Positions 15,439-24,691 of a stretch of 64,000 nucleotides of DNA are shown here, piece by piece. Location: contig JAWLAT010000003.1 in assembly GCA_041395325.1 (NCBI GenBank), forward strand, positions 1-64,000, in the 5' to 3' direction. The notes beneath the pieces were generated by a model. The model did not search any database. It had not been told where the DNA came from and worked only from the letters and a program-made list of their open reading frames with translations. The DNA comes from JAWLAT01 sp041395325. Lineage in GTDB: Bacteria > Pseudomonadota > Gammaproteobacteria > Xanthomonadales > SZUA-5. Each line of letters opens with the position of its first letter. Within the stretch, counting starts at the first letter, position 1. Made by a program: the position numbers and the translations under genes.

Positions 15439-16305
15439 TCAGCGGCGGCCACCGTGAATCACCAGCGCGATGCCCCCCAGTACCGCCAGTGATGCGATCC
15501 ACAAGCGCCAACTGGCGGCTTCACCGATCAGCACGATGCCGCCGATGGCGGTGATCACGGGCACCGTCAGCTGGACCGTGGCCGCTGTGGACGCGCGCAA
15601 CGCCGGCAGCACCGCGTACCAGATCGCGTAGCCCAGACCCGAGGTCAGCGCACCGGACAGCAGCGCCAGGGTGACGCCGCGAGCGTCCATTGACGGGTCG
15701 ACCAGCAACAGGCCCAGACAGGCCAGTGGCGCGGCCCGGATGAAGTTGCCCGCCGTATCCGCGGTCGGCTGGGCGCTGCCACGACCGACCAGCGAATAGA
15801 TGCCCCAGGCCACACCAGCGAGCACCATCAGGCCAGCGTCGAGCAGAGGCGGCTGATGCAAGCCGGGAAGCAACAGCCAGACCAGTCCGCCCAGCGCCAG
15901 CGTCAGGCCGGTCCAGCCTGACCATCGCCAACGTTCACCGCGTGCAAAGGCGGTGATCAACATGGTCAGCTGGACAGCGCCGAACAGCAGCAGCGCACCG
16001 GTGGCGGCGGTCAGGCCCCGATAGGCCCAGGCGAAACTCACCGCATAGCCCAGCAGGGCCAGCGCCCCCAACCAGCTGCCGGCCTGATCAAATGGCCTGC
16101 GCGTGCGGGTCAACAGCCACAGCGCGGCGGCGCCCGCAAGGAGTCTGATGGCGGTGAAACTGGCCGGGTCGATGCTGGTCTGCCGCAACGCCAGCCGACA
16201 CAACAAGGCGTTACCGGCGAAGGCGAGCATCGTGATCGATACCCACAACCACAGCGCCAGGGGACTGCTCGTCAGCGAGGACTTGGAAATGAGCGGCTGA
16301 CGCAT
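15439..16305 (-). CDS. EamA/DMT-superfamily inner-membrane transporter
   Basis: This 288-aa protein has about ten predicted membrane helices in two EamA-type halves, the standard layout of drug/metabolite transporters. The first half starts with LWLWVSITMLAFAGNALLCRLAL and the second with DAGLMVLAGVAWGIYSLVGR. The substrate cannot be deduced. It ends close to the convergent small membrane protein gene (35 bp gap) and appears to be a single-gene unit. Confidence 0.88.
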   Translation of the reverse strand: MRQPLISKSSLTSSPLALWLWVSITMLAFAGNALLCRLALRQTSIDPASFTAIRLLAGAAALWLLTRTRRPFDQAGSWLGALALLGYAVSFAWAYRGLTAATGALLLFGAVQLTMLITAFARGERWRWSGWTGLTLALGGLVWLLLPGLHQPPLLDAGLMVLAGVAWGIYSLVGRGSAQPTADTAGNFIRAAPLACLGLLLVDPSMDARGVTLALLSGALTSGLGYAIWYAVLPALRASTAATVQLTVPVITAIGGIVLIGEAASWRLWIASLAVLGGIALVIHGGRR

Positions 16306-16456
16306 GCGAGCTCCACCTGGCCGCAGACATGCGGTCTGTGGCGAAGTCTAGCCCGGACAATTGATGTTCGATCCGCAGCGGGGGCCGTTCGGCGGTGCCC
16401 GCTGCGGAGGGGAAAGACCGACCCGCCCTACTGGCCAGACCGGTCCGGGCTTCTGC

Positions 16457-17230
16457 TCAGTCGATCGCGACGATTGTGCGGCGCTCGCTGCGAGGTGCGT
16501 CCAACAGGTCCAGGACCGAACCATCCGGCAGACGGAAGTCGAAGCTGGATTCAATCTCGTCCAGCGCTCGCACGCGCTCGCACAAGGCATCGGCACGATC
16601 TTCGATCAGCTCGGCGCGTTGCTCGACCTCGCGCTCGATGGTGCGCTCGAGCTCATTGGCGCGGCGCTCGATGGCCTCAACGGCACTGGTGTCACCACTG
16701 AGGGCGGCCTTCACGGCCAGCGAAGTGATCGAGCCCACCAGTTCGGGAACGAGCTCGCCGATCAGGTCCTCGACGGCATCCTCGAACTCGTGCTCCCGAA
16801 AGTCGTGACTGGAATTGGCGCTGCGGATCTGGGCGGTCAGTTCGGCACTGATCTGATCGGCGCGAGCCGAGACCCGCTCGATGGTGTCAGCGTCGGTCGA
16901 AAGGCCGGCACTGACGGCCTTCAGCGCATCACTGGCCAGGTGGACGGCGTCGATCGCGATGGCCTTGACCTCCGGGACCAGTTCACGGACGCCCGCCTCG
17001 AAGCGACGCACTCGAGCCTCGTCGGCGCGACTGAGATCGAGCACGCGACCATCGACGCTGACGCTGCCATCGGCGAGGCGGATGCTGCGCTCGCCATCCT
17101 CTTCTTCGAACAGCAGAGCCTGGTCGGTGATCCGCAGGTCGTAGTCGGAACTGACGCTGCAGGACTTGCCATGTGACCAGGCCGCCGGAGCGCAGAACAA
17201 CAGGGCCAGCAACAAGGGGGAACGATTCAT
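16457..17230 (-). CDS. DUF2884 (YggN-like) secreted protein
   Basis: This 257-aa protein begins with a signal peptide (MNRSPLLLALLFCAPAAWS) and shows the DUF2884 pattern: a Cys near the start, a repeated 'xxDGxVxVDGxxLxL' block (LADGSVSVDGRVLDLS), then a long charged helical region containing a coiled-coil-like Glu/Arg-rich stretch (ELERTIEREVEQRAELIEDR). It is probably periplasmic; the molecular role of the family is unknown. ATG 17230 is chosen because it directly precedes the signal peptide. Confidence 0.75.
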   Translation of the reverse strand: MNRSPLLLALLFCAPAAWSHGKSCSVSSDYDLRITDQALLFEEEDGERSIRLADGSVSVDGRVLDLSRADEARVRRFEAGVRELVPEVKAIAIDAVHLASDALKAVSAGLSTDADTIERVSARADQISAELTAQIRSANSSHDFREHEFEDAVEDLIGELVPELVGSITSLAVKAALSGDTSAVEAIERRANELERTIEREVEQRAELIEDRADALCERVRALDEIESSFDFRLPDGSVLDLLDAPRSERRTIVAID

Positions 17231-17296
17231 GGACATCACCTCGGCAGTGGGTGGTGTCATAGTGCACTCATACACCAATGCACAGCATGTGTCGGA

Positions 17297-17317
17297 AGTC
17301 CCGGGAAAGCCGGGACT
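17297..17317 (-). terminator. Hairpin terminator after pyrF
   Basis: AGTCCCGG (17297-17304) pairs perfectly with CCGGGACT (17310-17317) around a GAAAG/CTTTC loop, 8 bp beyond the pyrF stop. It is GC-rich without a clear T-tract. Confidence 0.45.
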
Positions 17318-17324
17318 CGCCACA

Positions 17325-18170
17325 TCAGACCAAAACGCTGGCCTCGTCACGCAGTTGCTGCAGGGTCTGCCGCAACTGCTCGGGCTGTGTGCCACCGGCG
17401 AAGATGCCACGTGACACGTTGGCCAGCACACGACCTCGGGCGTTCGGCATGCGCCGAGCGATATCGGCGCAGGTGGCGCCCTGGGCACCGACGCCCGGTG
17501 CCAGGATGTAGCTGTGCGGGAGACGGTCGACGATGGCAGCGGCGTCGTCGCAGGTCGCACCGACCACGGCGCCCACCGGCCCGCAACCGGAGCCGCCGGC
17601 CAGCCAATGCGCATTGTCAGCACTGATCTCGTCGGCCAGGCACTCGGCCACCGTCCGGCCATCGCCCAGTCGTGCCAGCTGCAGCGCCTGACCCTGCGGG
17701 TTGGAGGAGCGCACCACCACAAAGACCCCGCCGGCCGCCTCCGCCGCCAGCTTCACCAGACCCGCCAGGGCGCCATAGCCCAGGTAGGCATGGACCGTCA
17801 GCGCGTCGCAACGCAGCGGCGCCTCGGAGCGGAAGAAGGCCTCGCCGTAGGCAGTCGCGGTGGCGTCGATGTCGCCACGCTTGGCGTCGTAGATCACCGG
17901 TGTGTCCTGCGCTCGGGCCAGCGCCAGCAGTTGCTCGATCGCCTGCAGGCCGGCGGCGCCGAAGCGTTCGAAATAGGCGGCCTGGGGCTTGACCACGGCC
18001 ACTTCCCCGGCCGCCGCATCCAGCACCCGACGGGCCAGATCCAGCGCCCCCGCGGCGGTATCGGGTAACCCGCAACGCGCCAGCAAGGCCGACGACGGAT
18101 CGATGCCGACGCACAACGGGCCGTAGCGGTCGATACGGGTACGCAGGTGCTCGGTGAAGCGCTCGGACAT
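17325..18170 (-). CDS. pyrF: Orotidine-5'-phosphate decarboxylase, type 2
   Basis: PyrF makes UMP from OMP, the last step of de novo pyrimidine synthesis. The 281-aa protein has the long (type 2) form: CVGIDPS near residue 20, VKPQAAYFERFG, the catalytic DAKRGDI near residue 95, and APGVGAQG near the end. ATG 18170 begins MSERFTEHL; the longer open frame upstream overlaps the spacer to oleC and lacks family sequence. It lies 76 bp downstream of oleC on the same strand. Confidence 0.93.
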   Translation of the reverse strand: MSERFTEHLRTRIDRYGPLCVGIDPSSALLARCGLPDTAAGALDLARRVLDAAAGEVAVVKPQAAYFERFGAAGLQAIEQLLALARAQDTPVIYDAKRGDIDATATAYGEAFFRSEAPLRCDALTVHAYLGYGALAGLVKLAAEAAGGVFVVVRSSNPQGQALQLARLGDGRTVAECLADEISADNAHWLAGGSGCGPVGAVVGATCDDAAAIVDRLPHSYILAPGVGAQGATCADIARRMPNARGRVLANVSRGIFAGGTQPEQLRQTLQQLRDEASVLV

Positions 18171-18246
18171 GGTCGGCAATCCCTGGTGGCCAGTGGATGG
18201 AATCCATCCGGATGGTGGTCCAGGCAGCGCCGGGACCGTATTGACG

Positions 18247-19917
18247 TCAATCCTCGATGACGATGATCCGCCCGCTCGTGGCAGCCCATTGGGCCAGTTT
18301 CTCGCGACCGATCTTGGCGTTGTGGCGAATATCCACCGGGAACGCGCGCGGATAGACCGCAAAGCGGCAGATCCCGGCGGTTTCTGCCTGTCGCCGAACC
18401 AGATCGCGCAACTCCCGCGCGATCCGCTGATGTTCCTGCCGGTCGACGTCGGGCTCGAGTTCCAGCACGACCACCGGTTGCTGGGCGCCGGCCGGGCCGA
18501 TGCCAACCAGCGCGCTGCGATAGACCTGCGGGTGACTGTTGCAAACCGGCTCGACCTTCTCGGTGAACAGGGTCCCCTGCGCGGTGGTGACCCGCTGCGA
18601 CTTGCGGCCACAGAACCACAGCCGTCCGGCCTCGTCGAAATAGCCCACGTCGCCCATCCGGTGAACCACGGCATCGCCATCGCGCAGCTTGGCCCGTGCC
18701 GTCATCTCCGGCAGGCCAAAGTATTGATCGGTCGCGGTGGGTCCACGCACGGTGATCTCGCCAACCGCGCCACGGGGCAGTTCCACCACATCCGACCACA
18801 CCGCGTGCGGCTGATCGTCCAGGGCGATGATGCGAACCTGGTTGGCCGGCAGCACATGTCCCACCAGCGTGCCGGCACCGTGATCGGTGCTGCCCTTGGC
18901 GGTGGCCAGCAGTTCGGCGCTCTCGACCACCGCCACCGGCAGGCATTCGGTGGCGCCATAGGGCGTCCACAATTGGCCGTCGGCGGGCAGCATCTTGCGC
19001 ATCCGCTCGATCACCGGCAGCGGCACTGGGGCACCGGCGGAAATGACCCGGCGCAGCGTCGGCAGGCGGATGCAGCGCACGGCGCCGTAGCGCGACAGCG
19101 TGTCGACCAGCGCTGGCGAACCGAACAGATTGCTGACGCCGAAATCCTGGATGGTCGCGATCAGCCGCACCGGATCGGCCAGCGCCGGGCGGGTCGGGTC
19201 CATCGAGGGAATCACCGTGGTCATGCCCAACGCCGGATCGAACAACGCAAAGGGCGGAAAGGTCGGCAGATCGATCTCACCGGGGCGAATGTCGAAGGCC
19301 TCACGCAGCAGCTCAACCTGCGCAACAAAATGCCGATGGCGATAGACCACGCCCTTGGGCACGCCGGTCGAACCGGAGGTAAACAGGATCGCGGCAACGT
19401 CCTCGGGGTCGACCTGAACGCTGCCCCGCTCGCCCTGACCACTGCCGGCCGTGTACAGATCCTGCAGGCGCAATCCCGGCGCAAAGCGCGGCCCACCCAC
19501 CCAGACCCGCTGGCGCAGGGTCCGCCGCGCCCAGCCGTAGCGCAGCCGCCCCAGATGGGCCAAGGGAATGCCAATGAACGCGGCCGGTTCGGCCTGCGCC
19601 AGACACTGTCCCAGCGCGGCGCGATCGATACCGGGGTCCACCAGCACCGGTACCGCACCGGCCTTGAACAGCGCGAACATCAGCAGGAACAGTTCCAGGC
19701 TGGGCCGCACCATCAGCACGGTGCGGACGCCCTGGCCAATCCCGACGGCGGTCAGACCGGCCGCCAACTGATTGGTCTGTGCCTCGAGCTGCGCATAGGT
19801 CAGATGCGTATGCGCCTGGCGACCGAAGCGGTCCTGCCCGGCCGGCACGAAGATGGCAATCTGATGGGGTCGATCGACGGCCATCCGGGTCAGATGCTCG
19901 GCGATATTGGCGGTCAC
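18247..19917 (-). CDS. oleC: Beta-lactone synthetase OleC (AMP-ligase fold)
   Basis: OleC converts beta-hydroxy acids to cis-beta-lactones in long-chain olefin biosynthesis. The 556-aa protein is an ANL-superfamily enzyme with the P-loop-like FTSGSTGVPKGVVYRH near residue 170, a TPYGATECLP motif near 320, and MGDVGYFDEAGRLWFCGRKSQRV-type C-terminal hinge. Identity as OleC rather than a generic acyl-CoA ligase is supported by the adjacent oleB-like gene 67 bp upstream. oleA and oleD, normally neighbours in Xanthomonads, are not seen here. Confidence 0.82.
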   Translation of the reverse strand: MTANIAEHLTRMAVDRPHQIAIFVPAGQDRFGRQAHTHLTYAQLEAQTNQLAAGLTAVGIGQGVRTVLMVRPSLELFLLMFALFKAGAVPVLVDPGIDRAALGQCLAQAEPAAFIGIPLAHLGRLRYGWARRTLRQRVWVGGPRFAPGLRLQDLYTAGSGQGERGSVQVDPEDVAAILFTSGSTGVPKGVVYRHRHFVAQVELLREAFDIRPGEIDLPTFPPFALFDPALGMTTVIPSMDPTRPALADPVRLIATIQDFGVSNLFGSPALVDTLSRYGAVRCIRLPTLRRVISAGAPVPLPVIERMRKMLPADGQLWTPYGATECLPVAVVESAELLATAKGSTDHGAGTLVGHVLPANQVRIIALDDQPHAVWSDVVELPRGAVGEITVRGPTATDQYFGLPEMTARAKLRDGDAVVHRMGDVGYFDEAGRLWFCGRKSQRVTTAQGTLFTEKVEPVCNSHPQVYRSALVGIGPAGAQQPVVVLELEPDVDRQEHQRIARELRDLVRRQAETAGICRFAVYPRAFPVDIRHNAKIGREKLAQWAATSGRIIVIED

Positions 19918-19984
19918 CGCCTGACTCCAGCTGCGGCTACCGCAGGGGCTCGCCTACCCAGCTTGCAGCAGTGACCGGACCGAC

Positions 19985-20905
19985 TCACTCCGCTGCGTCC
20001 GACGAACCCTGCAGAAAGGCCCGCACGCGCGGCACGATGCGCTCACCGGCATCTTCCAGCACGTAGTGTCCGGCGTCTTCGTAGACCTCGACCTCAGCAG
20101 CCGGGAAGCGGGACTGCCAGCCAGCCAGGAAATGATCGTCGAAGACAAAGTCGTGGCGGCCCCACTGAATCAGCATCGGATGATCGGCCAGCCGCTCCAG
20201 CCGGTCAGCTGTCGCATGCACCAGATCAAAGCCCGGATCCCCGGCGGCCAGCGGGATGTCACGGACGAATTCCAACGTGGCCAACCGGCGGTCGGCGGTG
20301 GCATAGGGCGCCAGATAGCCGCTGCGCGTGGCCAGCGACATCGGCTTGCGCACGGCCAACCAGGTCGCACCGCGGGCGAAGGCATTGAGCCGCCGCACCA
20401 GAAAGCCACCCAGCCCGGTGTTGCGCACCAGACCCAGTGTGAAGGGCAGACGCTTGTCGGGTGGCAATGGAAAGGCTGCCGTATTGAGGATAACCAACCG
20501 GCGGATGCGCTCGGGATGCTCCACGGCCCAGGCCATGCCGATCATGCCGCCCCAGTCGTGCACGATCAGATCCAGCGGCCCGCTGGGCACGGTCTGTTCA
20601 ATGAAGGCACCCAGATCGGCCACCCGATCGGCCAGCTGATAGCCGTACTCGGTCTTCGTCGGCCGGCTGGACCAGCCCATGCCGATGTGATCAGGCACCA
20701 GACAGCGTTGCGCCGGACACAGACCCAGTACCAGCTGCCGGTAATAGAAGGACCAGGTCGGATTGCCGTGCACCATCAGGACCGGCGGCAGGCTGCTGTC
20801 AGCCGGGCCCTCGTCCAGATAGTGCATCTGCTGCCCGCGGACATCGAGGAAATGGCCGCGGAAGGGGTACTCGGGGTGCTGGAAGGAAGCAGTCTGTTCA
20901 GTCAT
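19985..20905 (-). CDS. oleB: Beta-lactone decarboxylase OleB (haloalkane-dehalogenase-like alpha/beta hydrolase)
   Basis: OleB removes CO2 from beta-lactones to give cis-olefins. The 306-aa alpha/beta hydrolase shows VHGNPTWSFYYR (oxyanion region), HDWGGMIGMAWA with nucleophile Asp in place of the usual Ser, and a C-terminal EDAGHYVLEDA His. The Asp nucleophile defines the haloalkane dehalogenase/OleB group, and the oleC neighbour points to OleB. ATG 20905 (MTEQTASF) is chosen; the frame extends upstream without similarity. Confidence 0.82.
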   Translation of the reverse strand: MTEQTASFQHPEYPFRGHFLDVRGQQMHYLDEGPADSSLPPVLMVHGNPTWSFYYRQLVLGLCPAQRCLVPDHIGMGWSSRPTKTEYGYQLADRVADLGAFIEQTVPSGPLDLIVHDWGGMIGMAWAVEHPERIRRLVILNTAAFPLPPDKRLPFTLGLVRNTGLGGFLVRRLNAFARGATWLAVRKPMSLATRSGYLAPYATADRRLATLEFVRDIPLAAGDPGFDLVHATADRLERLADHPMLIQWGRHDFVFDDHFLAGWQSRFPAAEVEVYEDAGHYVLEDAGERIVPRVRAFLQGSSDAAE

Positions 20906-20980
20906 CACGGATATCGGGGCTGAGCCGGCGCGGAGGGTGCCGCGAGGTCGCCGGCCTGGCAAGCCAGCGGGCGCTGATGA

Positions 20981-21667
20981 TCACTCGGAGCCATCGTTCG
21001 GCTCGACCGCGGCGTCTTCATCAATGGCCTCGCCTTCGTCTTTCGCCGGTTCATCGGTCAACGGCTGGCCATTGCCATCGAATCGATCCAGATCGATCAA
21101 CTCGAACTTTTCGATCTCCTCAAACAACGGCTGGTATTCGGTCCAGCGACTCGCCAGCGTACCGGAGGTGACGAACAGCGCCACGTCGAGCTGGTTGCCC
21201 CAGAACACGCTGTACTGGATCTGGAAGGGTTCCTCGCTGTTGGCGCTGGGAATGCTCTCCTCGGTGCGGATGCAGGTGCGCGTCAACAGGCCCTGATCCT
21301 CCACCGGGCACTCGTCGATCACCTTGGCCGAGGCCCGGCGCCCTTCCAGAAACTCTTCGACGAAGGCCTTGGCGGACTGTCCCGTCTTGGCCTGCACCGC
21401 GGCAATCAGCTGGATTCTGACGCCCGTCTGATAGGGACCATCTTCCGGGTTCTCCGCCGACAGCACCCACTTGAAGGAAGCCGCATCGTGAGCTTCGCGA
21501 TAGAACCAGCCGTTGGGGCGGGCGACGCGCCCACCCAGCGGCTCGAGCATGCGCAGTTCGAAGCCATCCGGCACCACAAAGCCCTTGTCGGCATCGGCCG
21601 TGGTGTCGTCGGCCACCGCAGTGCCCCCCAACAGGATGCCCAGCAGGGCACAGGTCCAGGATTTCAT
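20981..21667 (-). CDS. Secreted protein of unknown function
   Basis: The 228-aa product starts with a clear signal peptide (MKSWTCALLGILLGGTAVA, cleavage before DDTT). The body is mixed alpha/beta with two Cys residues (DECP and TRTC), which may form a disulfide, and an acidic C-terminal tail (PAKDEGEAIDEDAAVEPN). No family is recognised. It lies 75 bp upstream of oleB on the same strand and could share its promoter, but nothing in the sequence ties it to olefin synthesis. Confidence 0.65.
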   Translation of the reverse strand: MKSWTCALLGILLGGTAVADDTTADADKGFVVPDGFELRMLEPLGGRVARPNGWFYREAHDAASFKWVLSAENPEDGPYQTGVRIQLIAAVQAKTGQSAKAFVEEFLEGRRASAKVIDECPVEDQGLLTRTCIRTEESIPSANSEEPFQIQYSVFWGNQLDVALFVTSGTLASRWTEYQPLFEEIEKFELIDLDRFDGNGQPLTDEPAKDEGEAIDEDAAVEPNDGSE

Positions 21668-21952
21668 CGGCGGGCTCCAGCGATTCGGGCAAGCCGCAGA
21701 TGGTAACTCGTCGAATCGATGCGGCGTTCTGCGTGATGGGTCACAGCGACGCCGTCCCCTGCCCACCCAAGGCGGCGTTATCTGCGCTGACAAGGGACTC
21801 AACGGCGCTCCGTTGAGGTGAGATGTGTGCCGCATGATCAAGCGAATCATGCTTCGTCGTGAGTGCGCATCAGTCCTTTCTTGACAAGGGATCGGCATGG
21901 GTGAAGGCTGGGCCTTCCCGGCTGCCGACAGCTTCTGACATAGGACGCGGCA

Positions 21953-24691
21953 ATGAATATTCGGCAACGCATTCTGCATCACACCTTCGCGGCCATCGGG
22001 CTGGGCATGACGACAGTCGCCCTGGCTGCCGGTGGCCCCAACAGTGCATCGCTGGACAAGGCCCAGGTGCGCGCCTCGCTGCAACCGGTCAGCCTGCAAT
22101 GCCGCGATGCCGATGGCTCGCTCAGTGCGGCGGCCTGTGCCCCGCATACCCCCCGGCAAGGCAAGGGGATCACGCCCGGTGGCAATGGGACAGCGATCAT
22201 CAGCAATGCCTTTGCCGATACGGATTGTGTCAGCACCAATGTGGTCTTTGACATTCAGGCCCAGGGTGCCGAGATGGACGGGGGCAGCGGACTGGATCGA
22301 ATGTACGTCGTGGTTTTCGATGACGGCACGATCGAGTTTTCAGGGTTCTTCGATGTGCCGCTGGGTCCGCCGGTCGTCGGGACGATCGAGTTTTCCTATC
22401 CCGATCCGAATATCGGCAATGGCGCGCCCGGCATCGGTCTGTACATCTTCACCCGCACGCCCTTCGACAGTGGCGGCATGAACGAGCTGACCCGCGTCGA
22501 CCCCTTGGTGGTTCAGGAAGAGACAAACTGCCAGTCGCTGGCACCGGTGGTTGACCTGTCGCTGTCGTCGTCGCAGGTCCAGGCCGGCCAGCCCGTCTCC
22601 ATCACCTGGCAGGCCCAGCGCACCCAAGGCACCTTCCCCTGCATCGCCTTCGAGGGACAGGGGACACCCTGGCCTGACGAAGCCCTGCGTCCTGCCGTCG
22701 GCCTGCAGACCTTTGCTGCGCCCATGAGTCCGGGACAGGTGGAGTTCGCCATGGAGTGCCAGGGTGCCAATGGCCTGCTCGGCGAGGATCGGGTGGTACT
22801 CAATGTCACCTCCGGTGGCACCGCACCCATGGTCCAGCTGGATGCCAATCCGGGCCGAACCTCGCCCGGTGGCGTCATCAATCTGGAATGGACCAGCACC
22901 GCACCCCGTGAGGGTTTTCCCTGTCTGCCGGCCGGCGGTCAGGGCACCAACTGGGCTCGGCTGGGTCAGCTGCCTGCCAATGGGCGGCGCAGCGTGGCGG
23001 CCCCCGCCAATGCAGGCACCATTCAGTTCCAGCTGACCTGCTCCAGCGGCTCGCTGAGCGGCAATGACGTCACCCAGGTCATCGTGGCGAGCAGCTCGAC
23101 GCCGCCGCCCTCGGTGCAGCCCGGTGCGACCAGTCTGACCGCCAACGGCACGACCGCCGCGGGCACCAGCATCCGCCCGTCGCTCAATCGCGACGGCAGC
23201 GCGTTGGTCTTCGAAACCAGCGCCGAGAACATTTCGGCCATCCTGCCCAGCGGCGCGCCCTACACCGATGCCAACGGCAAGAAGGACATCTTCCTGATCA
23301 CCTCGGCCGCAGCGGTGACCGGGAGCTCAGCGGCCAAGGGCGCCGGCATGCAGGCCGTGCTCTGCAGTCTGGACGAGAATGGCCCGCTCACCGTGGCCAC
23401 GACCAATCCGCGGCTGGCGGCCACTGGTGCCGGTGCCACCTTCGAAAGCGACGACGGCCAGATCCGCACCTTCCTGGGCGGCCTGGGACGAACCAGTGGT
23501 GCTACCAGCAGCGCAGCGCCGTCCACCCCCGGAGCACTGGGCACGCCGGGCAATGGCGTCAGCGCGAATCCGGACATCAACCAGGACGCCACCGCGGTGG
23601 TTTTCGATTCCACCTCAACCAATCTGGTGGGCTTTGACACCAACAATGTGCCCGACATCTTCATGAAGGACCCGATGTCCGGAGCGATCGAGATGATCTC
23701 GGTGGGTGCCGGCGGCGAACCGGCCAACGGTCCCAGCACCAACCCGTCGATTTCGGCCGACGGCCGGACCGTGTTCTTCCAGACCGAAGCGACCAACATG
23801 GACGGGCTGGAACAGGCGCCGGCGCGTCGGGCCAAGGGCAGTGTTCTGCAGGTCTGCGGCAGCACCGCCAATGACGGACTGGGGCGCACCCGTGGCTGTG
23901 CCTCGGTCGATCCGATCACCGGTCAGCCGGGCGATGGGCCCTCCCGCAACGTCCGCATGAGCCAGACCGGCGAGTTCGGCGTGTTCGAGTCCGAGGCCAC
24001 CAATCTGGTGGAGAACGACACCAATGGCGTTTCCGACGTGTTCTGGTTCTCCTGGGATGGTTCCCAGGCCACCGGCGTGGTGCGCGTCAGCACCGGGGCC
24101 AACGGTGAACAGGCCAACGGTGCCAGTCGGATGCCCTCGATCTCCGATGACGGCATGACGGTCACCTTCGAGTCCGACGCCACCAATCTGGTCACGCCCG
24201 ATGGCAATGGGCAGACCGATGCCTTCATCAAGTACGTGATGAGCGGCCAGATCCAGCGCTTTGCCACCACCGGCACGGGCGGCGAACCGAATGGCTCGGC
24301 CAGCCAGGTCGTGGTCAGTGGTGACGGCTCGACTGTGGCCTTCGCTTCGGATGCCGACAACATTCTGCCGGGCGACGCCAACGATCGACCCGACGTGTTC
24401 GTGGCGCCCAATCCGCAGGTGCTCGATGCCAATGAGCCGGCCCTGCTGATGGCCGCGCTGCCGCTGCCCAATCCGCCCAATCCGAACTGCTCGGCCGGCT
24501 ATTTCACCGCCGTCATCGACGATGGCCCCGGCCCCGGCGTGCAGCCCGGCATCTTTGGTGGGCCATGGAGCTGGATCCACCCGGACTGCGCGAGCTCTCC
24601 GGCGGCGTCAATTTCGGTGGCCTGGATGTCAGCCAGGTCGGCTTCGCCTCGGTCAACCTGGCCAATCAGGCCAACGAGAACCAGCGCCTGA
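21953..24691 (+). CDS. Secreted TolB-like (PD40) beta-propeller protein, frameshifted near its 3' end
   Basis: The protein starts with a signal peptide (residues 1-25, ending VALAAG) and an Asn/Gly-rich region. Two Ig-like segments follow (about 190-390; SWQ/EWTS with paired Cys). At least four PD40-type repeats come next (about 390-820), each with S-x-DG-x-x-V-x-F-x-S-x-A-x-N-L. From residue 830 it enters a C-terminal domain shared with the gene at 26631. A one-base deletion after 24560, relative to that second copy (GGTGGGCC versus GGTGTGGCC), breaks the frame; the real C-terminus continues in the 24565-25176 frame. The gene is either a recent mutant or affected by a sequencing error. Confidence 0.8.
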   Translation: MNIRQRILHHTFAAIGLGMTTVALAAGGPNSASLDKAQVRASLQPVSLQCRDADGSLSAAACAPHTPRQGKGITPGGNGTAIISNAFADTDCVSTNVVFDIQAQGAEMDGGSGLDRMYVVVFDDGTIEFSGFFDVPLGPPVVGTIEFSYPDPNIGNGAPGIGLYIFTRTPFDSGGMNELTRVDPLVVQEETNCQSLAPVVDLSLSSSQVQAGQPVSITWQAQRTQGTFPCIAFEGQGTPWPDEALRPAVGLQTFAAPMSPGQVEFAMECQGANGLLGEDRVVLNVTSGGTAPMVQLDANPGRTSPGGVINLEWTSTAPREGFPCLPAGGQGTNWARLGQLPANGRRSVAAPANAGTIQFQLTCSSGSLSGNDVTQVIVASSSTPPPSVQPGATSLTANGTTAAGTSIRPSLNRDGSALVFETSAENISAILPSGAPYTDANGKKDIFLITSAAAVTGSSAAKGAGMQAVLCSLDENGPLTVATTNPRLAATGAGATFESDDGQIRTFLGGLGRTSGATSSAAPSTPGALGTPGNGVSANPDINQDATAVVFDSTSTNLVGFDTNNVPDIFMKDPMSGAIEMISVGAGGEPANGPSTNPSISADGRTVFFQTEATNMDGLEQAPARRAKGSVLQVCGSTANDGLGRTRGCASVDPITGQPGDGPSRNVRMSQTGEFGVFESEATNLVENDTNGVSDVFWFSWDGSQATGVVRVSTGANGEQANGASRMPSISDDGMTVTFESDATNLVTPDGNGQTDAFIKYVMSGQIQRFATTGTGGEPNGSASQVVVSGDGSTVAFASDADNILPGDANDRPDVFVAPNPQVLDANEPALLMAALPLPNPPNPNCSAGYFTAVIDDGPGPGVQPGIFGGPWSWIHPDCASSPAASISVAWMSARSASPRSTWPIRPTRTSA

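Noticed and set aside
24551..24691. Programmed ribosomal frameshift in the first propeller gene
   Set aside because: No slippery heptamer or downstream stem is evident, and the intact second copy shows that a single missing base explains the shift.
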